Below are positions 8,088-13,713 of a DNA stretch of 13,713 nt, one piece after another. The notes under the pieces were generated by a model. That model saw only the letters and a program-made list of their open reading frames with translations. It had not been told where the DNA came from and did no database searches. The position numbers were made by a program, and so were the translations under genes. Within the stretch, counting starts at the first letter, position 1; each line of letters starts with the position of its first letter. The DNA comes from an uncultured Methylococcaceae bacterium (GTDB lineage: Bacteria > Pseudomonadota > Gammaproteobacteria > Methylococcales > Methylomonadaceae), in NCBI GenBank assembly GCA_913009515.1, contig CAJVYO010000014.1, positions 1 to 13,713 on the forward strand. The letters are read 5' to 3'.

Positions 8088-8133
8088 TAAATGTATAACA
8101 AGGAGATAAAACTACATGAAAAATAAGAAATAC

Positions 8134-8286
8134 TTAAGCTTGTAAACGACCTGTCAAGTGTACATTGCTAAAAATTGCAGAGATTGCAAAAATAACCGCT
8201 GATACAATAAATGCACCTGAAATAAAACCGAAAATACCAGTAACAAATAGTAATCCTACGAAAATATCTTTTTGTAAATCAGTCAT
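8134..8286 (-). CDS. Small hydrophobic membrane protein, 50 residues, unrecognised
   Basis: I do not recognise this protein. The minus-strand reading frame starts MTDLQKDIFVGLLFV and ends NVHLTGRLQA. Residues 8-39 form one uninterrupted hydrophobic stretch of about 32 residues, enough for one long tilted helix or a tight helical hairpin. Glycines G17, G20 and G24 fit a helix-packing GxxxG pattern. Charged residues occur only near the two ends. Support for a real gene is threefold: a promoter-like TTGTTG-16-TATAGT about 50-75 bases upstream, a strong intrinsic terminator downstream, and codon choice typical of well-expressed genes (four of five Gly codons are GGT; the single Arg codon is CGT). 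The ribosome binding site is weak (ATAGG about 9 bases upstream). It converges on the diguanylate cyclase gene and diverges from the DUF2835-lapD unit. An inner-membrane location is likely; the function is unknown. Confidence 0.75.
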   Translation of the reverse strand: MTDLQKDIFVGLLFVTGIFGFISGAFIVSAVIFAISAIFSNVHLTGRLQA

Positions 8287-8335
8287 TATGTTTGCCTATC
8301 GAGGTAAAATACAATTAATTAAGTAACTGAGACAC

Positions 8336-8363
8336 ACTATACAGCATCACTAAAAAACAACAA
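8336..8363 (-). promoter_or_regulatory. Candidate sigma-70 promoter of the 50-residue membrane protein gene
   Basis: On the minus strand, TTGTTG (8363-8358) and TATAGT (8341-8336) are separated by 16 bp. The expected transcript start near 8329 gives a 5' leader of about 43 bases and an mRNA of roughly 320 bases down to the terminator. Confidence 0.5.
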
Positions 8364-8406
8364 TACAGGCTATTATTGTTAGTTTGTTTCCAAATAAGAA
8401 ACAATA
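8359..8406. repeat. AACAATA box cluster, possible operator
   Basis: AACAATA occurs at 8359-8365 and 8400-8406, and its complement TATTGTT at 8374-8380. A further 7-bp inverted pair, TTGTTTC (8384-8390) and GAAACAA (8398-8404), overlaps the last box. The first box overlaps the proposed -35 of the minus-strand small gene, so a repressor or activator site is plausible. The region is very AT-rich, so chance matches are a real possibility. Confidence 0.3.
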
Positions 8407-8436
8407 GTGATTATTTTCTCAGTTCTGTCTGTAACG

Positions 8437-8485
8437 TTGTTTTGTGTGATAGATTACATATTTTTACCTATCAAAGAGCTATACT
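8437..8485 (+). promoter_or_regulatory. Candidate promoter(s) of the DUF2835-lapD-lapG unit
   Basis: Two options are visible: TTGTTT (8437-8442) with TATTTT (8459-8464) at 16-bp spacing, and a good isolated -10 TATACT at 8480-8485 with a poor -35. Use of the second would start the transcript only about 6 bases before the ATG at 8498, making the DUF2835 mRNA almost leaderless. Confidence 0.35.
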
Positions 8486-8497
8486 TTACCTTCTGCT

Positions 8498-8749
8498 ATG
8501 AATCAGCATCAATACATTCGTTTTAAAATACATATTTCGTCCGAACAATACCTTAGTGTTTATCAGGGGGTTGCGAAAAATATTTCAACGCAAGCGGAAG
8601 ATGGACGGCGTATTGTTTTTCCGGCACAAAATATTAAACGATTCTTAACCCATGATGGGATTTCAGGTTATTTTGAAATGGAATTAACCGCTGCTAATAA
8701 ATTTATTGCCATTAAAAAATTAGATAATAGCCTATTAGGCCATGTTTAA
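8498..8749 (+). CDS. DUF2835 family protein
   Basis: This 83-residue protein matches the DUF2835 family of small gammaproteobacterial proteins of unknown function. Recognisable features are LSVYQGVAKNISTQAEDGRRIVFPAQNIKRFLTH as a block at about residues 18-51, especially the YQG, S/T-rich DGRRI-FPA and FLTHDGI-G-F elements, which I recall as the family core. There is no signal peptide or membrane segment. No Shine-Dalgarno sequence precedes the ATG (upstream bases are ACCTTCTGCT), and the next Met is residue 61, so this start is forced. It lies 27 bp before lapD and is probably the first gene of that transcript. A role linked to LapD is only suggested by position. Confidence 0.85.
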   Translation: MNQHQYIRFKIHISSEQYLSVYQGVAKNISTQAEDGRRIVFPAQNIKRFLTHDGISGYFEMELTAANKFIAIKKLDNSLLGHV

Positions 8750-8776
8750 ATATTCATCTATAAGAGACTCGATAAT

Positions 8777-10687
8777 ATGTCATTATCCAAACAATTATTA
8801 GCTTTAATTTCATTGCTATTTTTAATTATTTTTAGCATTAACTTTGTTTTAAGTGTTAATAATATACGCAGCTATTTAGAAGGTGAGGCTGAAATTCATG
8901 CCCAAGATACGGCGACTTCATTAGGCTTATCATTAAGCCCTTATATTGTCGATGAATCAGATCCTATGATTGAAACAACCATGAATGCTATTTTTGATAT
9001 GGGCTATTATCAAGAAATAAAATTAGTCAGTGTAGAAGATACACCTTTAGTAACCTTAACTAACAATACTGAGATTGAAGAAGTGCCGGAGTGGTTTATC
9101 AATATGATACCGATGCAAATGCACAGAGCAGAAAGTGAAATTAGTTCGGGCTGGAGTATTGGCGGGGTTTTATATGTAACGTTGAATCCAGGCTATGCTT
9201 ATCGTAAATTATATGAACAAGCACAAAGCAGTTTTTACTATGCTTTGATTACGTTTTCTATTTCAATTAGCTTATTATTATTAGTGTTGCGGATTACCTT
9301 ATCACCGTTAAAGCGTATTGATAAAATGGCATTAACAATTGCCGAGGGAAAGTTTGAAACCATTGATAAATTACCGTGGACGACAGAAGTGAAAAACGTC
9401 ACTGTATCAATGAATATTATGTCTAGCAAAATTGAAGGGATTATTACGGGTTTAAATACTAAATTAAATGGGATTGGTAAAAAATTACAACAAGATGATT
9501 TAACAGGACTTGGTAAAAAATCGAGTTTTGAAATCGATATGAAAAAATTATTTGTCGCTGATAATGAAATTGATGCCTTTATTTTTATGATTCGTATCGA
9601 TGGATTAGCGAGCTTAGTAAAAGAGCTGGGTAATAATGAGATTGACCAATTTATTAAAGATTTTGCCGAGGTCTTAAGTAGTGCTAATGATAATCATGGC
9701 AAGATAGAAGTATCTGCCTATCGTTTTTTTGGTTCAGAATTTTGTTTGTTAGTGAATAATGCCCGTCATGAACAAACGGAATCGGTTGCAAAATTATTGA
9801 GTGAAGGTTTTGCTAATGTCGGTAAAAAATATAAAAAATTAGACATTGCACATATTGGTGTCGCTGCGTTTAATCCTTATGGCAGCACTGATAGTATTTT
9901 GCTGGCTGCAAATGAAGCGTATGAACAATCACAATTGATTGGTGCGAATAGTTATTTTATTCGTAAAAGCGAAGATGAAGCCAAAGATATTTCAGAATGG
10001 AAAAGTTTAATTTTTAGTATTATTGAAAATCAAGATTACACCATTTCTTTTGTTGGGCAAACTGAGAATTTTGCAACCAATGAATTATTAATGGAAGATG
10101 CGTTTACTTCTGCATTTGATACGAATGGCGATTTAATTGCTATCGGTACCTTTATTTCTATTGCAGAGAAATTTTCTAAAATTGTTGATTTAGATAAAGG
10201 TGTGGTTGAAAAGGTGATTAGTTATATTGAAAGCAACACTTTAAACCATCATGTTGCGGTGAACCTTTCAACTAGAACTATTAAAAATAGTGATTTTAGA
10301 ACTTGGTTAGCTGAAATATTAAAAAGCCATGAAGTGACTGCTGGACAAATAGTGTTTAGTATTGCATCTTATGCGATTGCCAAGGAAGTGGCTGTGTATA
10401 AAGAATTTATTGAATTTGTGCATAGCCTAAATGCCAAAGTAATGATTAAGCGTTTTGATACACAGTCGATGTCATTAGATGTGGCAAAACAGTTAAATCC
10501 TGATTTTATTCGTTTAGCACGGGATTTAAGTCAAGATGTTGCTAAGGACGACGCTAAATATGCCTTTATCGAAACCATGCAGGGTATTGGCGAATTATTA
10601 GATATTAATATTTTGGCTGAAAATATTCGTAATGAAAATGACTTTAAAGCCATTAAAAAAATTGGTTTAGTGGGTGCGAGTCGTTAA
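8777..10687 (+). CDS. lapD: LapD-like c-di-GMP receptor (degenerate GGDEF-EAL)
   Basis: LapD is an inner-membrane receptor. When cytoplasmic c-di-GMP is high, its periplasmic domain holds the protease LapG away from a surface adhesin. Domains in order: transmembrane segment 7-28, LapD/MoxY-type periplasmic domain 29-150, transmembrane segment 154-174, HAMP about 175-228, GGDEF-like 240-395, EAL-like 405-636. W126 in SSGW matches the LapG-contacting tryptophan I recall as W125 in Pseudomonas LapD. Both enzyme domains look dead: GGDEF reads FGSEF (318-322), EAL reads ELL (about 436-438), and the catalytic DDFG is KRFD (558-561). VAVNLS and FISIAE are kept. The protein ends at GLVGASR, before the usual final GYxFxxP segment of EAL domains. 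AAGAGA at 8762-8767 is the ribosome binding site. The TAA stop directly abuts the next ATG. Confidence 0.92.
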   Translation: MSLSKQLLALISLLFLIIFSINFVLSVNNIRSYLEGEAEIHAQDTATSLGLSLSPYIVDESDPMIETTMNAIFDMGYYQEIKLVSVEDTPLVTLTNNTEIEEVPEWFINMIPMQMHRAESEISSGWSIGGVLYVTLNPGYAYRKLYEQAQSSFYYALITFSISISLLLLVLRITLSPLKRIDKMALTIAEGKFETIDKLPWTTEVKNVTVSMNIMSSKIEGIITGLNTKLNGIGKKLQQDDLTGLGKKSSFEIDMKKLFVADNEIDAFIFMIRIDGLASLVKELGNNEIDQFIKDFAEVLSSANDNHGKIEVSAYRFFGSEFCLLVNNARHEQTESVAKLLSEGFANVGKKYKKLDIAHIGVAAFNPYGSTDSILLAANEAYEQSQLIGANSYFIRKSEDEAKDISEWKSLIFSIIENQDYTISFVGQTENFATNELLMEDAFTSAFDTNGDLIAIGTFISIAEKFSKIVDLDKGVVEKVISYIESNTLNHHVAVNLSTRTIKNSDFRTWLAEILKSHEVTAGQIVFSIASYAIAKEVAVYKEFIEFVHSLNAKVMIKRFDTQSMSLDVAKQLNPDFIRLARDLSQDVAKDDAKYAFIETMQGIGELLDINILAENIRNENDFKAIKKIGLVGASR

Positions 10688-11353
10688 ATGAGTGGTTTGA
10701 AAATTAAAGTGATTATGAAAAAAATCATAATCACTTTCATTGTATTAAGTGTGTTTAGTGTCTCTGCTCACCTTAATATTAGTACGCGGTTAATGGCTAA
10801 AATTCATAAAAAATTCGGCTCAGATGCAACAAAGCGAGTTAATGAGTGGCAAAAATTAATGAAGACTGGTAAAAATTTGCCTGAAAAAGAAAAATTAAAA
10901 AGAGTGAATGCATTTTTTAATCGAGGTATTGAGTTTGTTGACGATATTAACTTATGGGGTCAAAAAGATTATTGGGCAACGCCGTTAGAATTTCTTGCAC
11001 ATGGTGCAGGCGATTGTGAAGATTATTCGATTGCTAAATATTTTACCTTGAAAGAATTGGGCGTGTCTGAGAAAAAAATACGGATTACCTATGTTAAAGC
11101 TTTGAAATTAAATCAAGCGCATATGGTGTTGACTTACTTTGCTCATCCTAGAGCAGTGCCGTTGGTATTAGATAATTTAATTACAGAGATTAGACCTGCA
11201 ACCAAGCGTAAAGATTTATTACCGGTATATAGCTTTAATGGTTCGGGATTATGGTTAGCGAAAGCAAAAGGTAGTGGTAAAAAAGTGGGTAAAGCGAGTC
11301 GTTTAAATATGTGGGAATCTCTTAAAGAGAGAATGTTAAATAATGAAATTTAA
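10688..11353 (+). CDS. lapG: LapG-like periplasmic cysteine protease (BTLCP family)
   Basis: LapG is a calcium-dependent periplasmic transglutaminase-like cysteine protease that cuts the N-terminus of LapA-type adhesins and so releases the cell from the surface. It is sequestered by LapD. The catalytic triad is visible as C110 in GAGDCEDYS, H145 in NQAHMVLTY and D162 in PLVLDNL, numbered from the ATG at 10688. The acidic residues flanking Cys (GDCED) match the reported calcium site. A signal peptide, MKKIIITFIVLSVFSVSA, begins at the tenth codon, so the true start may be the ATG at 10715; neither start has a strong ribosome binding site. Fusion of its reading to lapD (TAA-ATG abutting) suggests translational coupling. 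The adhesin substrate is not in this window. Confidence 0.93.
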   Translation: MSGLKIKVIMKKIIITFIVLSVFSVSAHLNISTRLMAKIHKKFGSDATKRVNEWQKLMKTGKNLPEKEKLKRVNAFFNRGIEFVDDINLWGQKDYWATPLEFLAHGAGDCEDYSIAKYFTLKELGVSEKKIRITYVKALKLNQAHMVLTYFAHPRAVPLVLDNLITEIRPATKRKDLLPVYSFNGSGLWLAKAKGSGKKVGKASRLNMWESLKERMLNNEI

Positions 11354-11356
11354 GCA

Positions 11357-12592
11357 ATGAAAGCGTATTTAGTTGGTGGTGCGGTACGTGACACCTTATT
11401 AGGTTATCCAGTCAGAGAACGTGATTGGCTGGTTATCGGCGAAACACCTGAAAGTATGATTAACAGCGGTTTTATTGCTGTGGGTAAAGATTTTCCGGTA
11501 TTTTTACATCCGCAAACAAAAGAAGAATATGCTTTAGCACGGACAGAGCGTAAAACCGCCCAAGGCTATAAAGGTTTTGAGGTATATACTGCGGCGGATG
11601 TGAGTATTGAGGAAGATTTATTGCGCCGAGATTTAACTATTAACGCGATGGCACTAATGGATAATGGCGATGTCATTGACCCCTACCAAGGACAGCAAGA
11701 TTTAAAAAATCGTATTTTTCGTCATGTTTCTCCTGCTTTCTCTGAAGATCCGGTGCGTGTGTTACGTTTAGCGCGTTTTTGTGCCCGCTATCAACATCTA
11801 GGCTTTACGATTGCCGCTGAAACACAGCAATTAATGCGAGATATGGTGAATGCCGGTGAGATTGATGCATTAGTATCAGAACGCGTTTGGGCAGAAACTG
11901 AAAAAGCTTTAGGCGAACAATCACCAGCGGCTTATTTTCAAGCATTAAAAGAGTGTGGCGCATTAGTCCGTATTTTTCCTGAAATCGATGCTTTATTTGG
12001 GGTTCCTCAAGTAGAAAAATATCATCCTGAAATTGATACTGGTATACATACGTTGATGGTATTAGAACAAGCGGCATTATTAACCGATAATACTCAGGTT
12101 CGGTTTGCTGCTTTAACCCATGATTTAGGTAAGGCTTTAACTAAGGCAGAAATTTTGCCACACCATTACGGGCATGAAACAGCTGGTTTAAAACCATTAA
12201 AAAAATTATGTAAACGCTTACGAGTACCTCGGCAGTATCAAAAATTAGCAGAGCAGGTGACGCGATATCACACGCATAGTCATACCGCTTTTGAATTGAA
12301 GGCCAGTACAGTGCGCAAATTTTTATCGAGCCTCAATGCGTTTAAAGCGGATAATCAATTAAGCTTGTTTTTATTGGCGTGCGAAGCCGATGCGAAAGGG
12401 CGTTTAGGTTTTGAAACTAGAGCTTATCCACAAGCTGAATACTTGCATCAGGCACAATTAGCAGGCATGGATATAGACACCGATAGTTTAAACCTTGAAA
12501 AATTACAAGGTAAAGCGATTGGCGATGCGATTAATAATTTAAGAACGCAAAAAATACAACAGTTTAAACAACACTTTACTCAACAGGATTAA
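11357..12592 (+). CDS. cca: Multifunctional CCA tRNA nucleotidyltransferase
   Basis: The enzyme adds or repairs the 3'-CCA end of tRNAs without a template. The 411-residue length and collinearity with E. coli Cca (412 residues, as I recall) identify the gammaproteobacterial type with a C-terminal HD phosphohydrolase domain. Visible motifs: GGAVRD at 7-12, ERDW at 21-24 carrying the catalytic carboxylates, RRDLTINAMAL at 90-100, EDPVRVLRLARF for the neck, and THDLGK with H255-D256 in the HD domain. The first carboxylate of the DxD pair is Glu (E21) where E. coli has Asp; this is conservative and may be common in the family. It starts 3 bp after lapG with a weak ribosome binding site, so it is probably expressed through coupling within the operon. 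Confidence 0.96.
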   Translation: MKAYLVGGAVRDTLLGYPVRERDWLVIGETPESMINSGFIAVGKDFPVFLHPQTKEEYALARTERKTAQGYKGFEVYTAADVSIEEDLLRRDLTINAMALMDNGDVIDPYQGQQDLKNRIFRHVSPAFSEDPVRVLRLARFCARYQHLGFTIAAETQQLMRDMVNAGEIDALVSERVWAETEKALGEQSPAAYFQALKECGALVRIFPEIDALFGVPQVEKYHPEIDTGIHTLMVLEQAALLTDNTQVRFAALTHDLGKALTKAEILPHHYGHETAGLKPLKKLCKRLRVPRQYQKLAEQVTRYHTHSHTAFELKASTVRKFLSSLNAFKADNQLSLFLLACEADAKGRLGFETRAYPQAEYLHQAQLAGMDIDTDSLNLEKLQGKAIGDAINNLRTQKIQQFKQHFTQQD

Positions 12593-12594
12593 TT

Positions 12595-13077
12595 ATGCCG
12601 TCTTTCGATATTGTTTCAGAACTTGATATGCACGAAGCTCAAAATGCAATTGCTCAAGCTAATAAAGAAGTCGGGGCACGATTTGATTTTAAAGGCTCCA
12701 ACGCTGAATTTGAATTAAATACCGACTCTATTTTAATGAAAGCTGCCAGTCCTTTTCAATTACAACAGATGTTACCCATTTTGTTATCTAAAATGACCAA
12801 GCGAGGCATTGATATTGCGTGTTTAGAAACTGGAGATGTGAAGGAAGCCGCTAAAACCGCCCAACAGCCGATTGAATTAAAAGAAGGCATTGATAAAACC
12901 TTTGCGAAAAAAATTGTTAAATTAATTAAAGATAAAAAATTAAAAGTTCAAGCGGCTATCGAAGGTGAAAAAATCCGTGTCACCGGTAAAAAACGCGATG
13001 ATTTACAAGAAACGATGCAAATATTACGTAGTGCTGACTTAGAACAGCCCTTGCAGTTTAATAATTTTCGTGATTAA
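12595..13077 (+). CDS. yajQ: YajQ family nucleotide-binding protein
   Basis: This is a 160-residue YajQ (DUF520) protein of normal length. The N-terminus MPSFDIVSELDMHEAQNAI and the blocks RFDFKGS, LKEGIDKTFAKKIVKLIK, KVQAAIEGEKIRVTGKKRDDLQ and LQFNNFRD are diagnostic. Members bind nucleotides; in Xanthomonas, Stenotrophomonas and Pseudomonas a YajQ homologue has been reported to bind c-di-GMP and act on transcription. Whether this copy does so cannot be read from sequence, but its place two genes after lapG fits. AGGA lies a few bases before the ATG. Intergenic gaps of 2 bp on each side place it in the same operon as cca and dctQ. It is cytoplasmic, with no membrane segment. Confidence 0.96.
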   Translation: MPSFDIVSELDMHEAQNAIAQANKEVGARFDFKGSNAEFELNTDSILMKAASPFQLQQMLPILLSKMTKRGIDIACLETGDVKEAAKTAQQPIELKEGIDKTFAKKIVKLIKDKKLKVQAAIEGEKIRVTGKKRDDLQETMQILRSADLEQPLQFNNFRD

Positions 13078-13079
13078 AC

Positions 13080-13607
13080 ATGGCTGCTTTGTTAAATAAT
13101 TTACAGCGTACGGCCGAACATATTAATGCTTTAAATGAATGGGTAGGGCGCAGTATTGCTTGGTTGAGCTTACTGATGGTATTAGTGACCTTTACTATTG
13201 TTTTATTGCGTTATTTATTTAATATTAGTTGGATAGGCATGCAAGAAAGCGTGATTTATTTTCACAGTATTGTATTTATGTTTGGAGCGGCTTATACCTT
13301 AAAGCAAGATGCTCATGTGCGGGTTGATATTGTGTATCAGCATTTATCGGTACGCGGTAAAGCGTGGGTTGATTTATTAGGCACAGTGTTTTTATTGCTA
13401 CCGGTTGCAGGTTTTATTTTCTGGAGTAGCTGGGAATATGTGCTGGATGCATGGGATATTTTAGAAGGTTCACGTAACTCAGGTGGATTACCGCTGGTGT
13501 ATCTCTTAAAAAGCTGTTTATTAGTGATGTCGGGTTTATTATTTTTACAAGGCATTGGATTAATATTACATAAATTAGTGCAATTAATAGAGCCACAGCA
13601 TGGATAG
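13080..13607 (+). CDS. TRAP transporter small permease subunit (DctQ)
   Basis: This is the small membrane subunit of a TRAP transporter, which imports organic acids or related solutes using a sodium gradient together with a DctM large subunit and a DctP binding protein. Four hydrophobic segments are visible, at about residues 25-46, 58-75, 97-119 and 143-163. Family features include RYLFNISWIGMQESVIY in the second segment region, AYTLKQDAHVRVDIVY, and GSRNSGGLPLVYLLK. The last resembles the mannitol/chloroaromatic-type DctQ group, but substrate is not predictable. It starts 2 bp after yajQ. Its stop overlaps the dctM start by 8 bp, indicating coupled translation. Confidence 0.92.
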   Translation: MAALLNNLQRTAEHINALNEWVGRSIAWLSLLMVLVTFTIVLLRYLFNISWIGMQESVIYFHSIVFMFGAAYTLKQDAHVRVDIVYQHLSVRGKAWVDLLGTVFLLLPVAGFIFWSSWEYVLDAWDILEGSRNSGGLPLVYLLKSCLLVMSGLLFLQGIGLILHKLVQLIEPQHG

Positions 13608-13713
13608 TTATATGGCGATATGGATGTTTGCCGCTGTGTTCGTAGTGTTATTAAGCGGCTATCCAGTGGCTTTTGTCTTAAGTGGTACCGCCTTACTATT
13701 TTCTGTGATTGGT
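13600..13713 (+). CDS. TRAP transporter large permease subunit (DctM), 3'-truncated by window edge
   Basis: The frame opens at ATG 13600, overlapping the last 8 bases of dctQ, and stays open to the window end (38 codons). The start MDSYMAIWMFAAVF followed by VLLSGYPVAFVLSGTALLF matches the first transmembrane segment of DctM proteins, which typically have a short start then a G-P-V-A-F element. ATG 13612 is an alternative start. Only the N-terminus is visible, so the identity rests on this motif plus its position after DctQ. Confidence 0.88.
   Translation, partial: MDSYMAIWMFAAVFVVLLSGYPVAFVLSGTALLFSVIG

Larger units (their letters stand above)
8013..8133 (-). ncRNA. Candidate 3'-UTR regulatory RNA with anti-Shine-Dalgarno tracts
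   Basis: The minus-strand transcript continues about 120 bases past the stop of the 50-residue gene before its terminator. In RNA sense it contains UCUCCUU (complement of 8100-8106) and UUCCUCCUCG (complement of 8066-8075), both complementary to the ribosome-binding AGGAGG core. The second tract lies in an 18-base loop held by a 9-bp AT-rich stem (8052-8060 with 8079-8087). C-rich anti-SD loops ahead of a terminator are known in bacterial sRNAs, for example the CCUCCUCCC 'cuckoo' RNAs of Rhodobacter, which also lie next to a small-protein gene. That this region is a processed or independent sRNA is inference. The + strand reading, two strong ribosome binding sites, is the competing explanation. 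Confidence 0.4.

Noticed and set aside
9238..9429. Minus-strand open frame inside lapD
   Set aside because: It is the shadow of the lapD transmembrane and HAMP region; the lapD frame is clearly the coding one.
10670..10760. Frameshift joining the lapD C-terminus to the lapG reading frame
   Set aside because: Neither alternative frame after GLVGASR restores the expected EAL ending, and lapG has its own signal peptide; two separate genes fit better.
11805..12077. Minus-strand open frame of 90 codons inside cca
   Set aside because: It is opposite an uninterrupted, family-matching cca frame and shows no protein features of its own.
13337..13596. Two overlapping minus-strand frames inside dctQ
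   Set aside because: Both are antisense shadows of the four-segment DctQ protein.

Overview
The window is chromosomal DNA from an AT-rich gammaproteobacterium. The evidence is the gene order polA, engB, cytochrome c4, dsbA and a DgcH-like diguanylate cyclase, which as I recall resembles the Pseudomonas polA region, together with an E. coli-type HD-domain cca, a yajQ and a DUF2835 gene. Protein style and base composition would fit a methanotroph-like or sulfur-oxidiser-like lineage such as Methylococcales, but no gene here proves that. There are no rRNA or tRNA genes, CRISPR arrays, insertion sequences or phage genes.

Left part (1-4291, + strand): the 5'-truncated DNA polymerase I gene, then an HDOD-domain signalling protein and a metallo-beta-lactamase-fold hydrolase, closely spaced. 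The hydrolase gene converges on engB and the two stop codons overlap by 4 bp. Middle (4288-7993): engB on the minus strand is divergent from a cytochrome c4, dsbA and diguanylate cyclase cluster, with a 164-bp promoter region between them. The cytochrome has an unusually long acidic linker between its heme domains.

Intergenic island (7994-8497): on the minus strand there is a short gene for a 50-residue hydrophobic protein, with a candidate promoter and a strong intrinsic terminator. Its roughly 120-nt 3' untranslated region carries two pyrimidine tracts complementary to Shine-Dalgarno sequences, one of them in the loop of a predicted hairpin. This is the most novel-looking part of the window: a candidate small-protein mRNA with a 3'-UTR regulatory RNA. 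Upstream, AACAATA boxes overlap the proposed promoter.

Right part (8498-13713, + strand): a DUF2835 gene, then lapD, lapG, cca, yajQ, dctQ and the start of dctM, packed so tightly that they probably form one operon. LapD and LapG form the inside-out c-di-GMP switch that controls release of a large cell-surface adhesin. With the upstream diguanylate cyclase (c-di-GMP synthesis) and YajQ (a reported c-di-GMP binder in other bacteria), the window is enriched for c-di-GMP signalling. The LapA-type adhesin and its secretion genes are not in the window. The TRAP permease genes at the right edge have no binding-protein gene in view.
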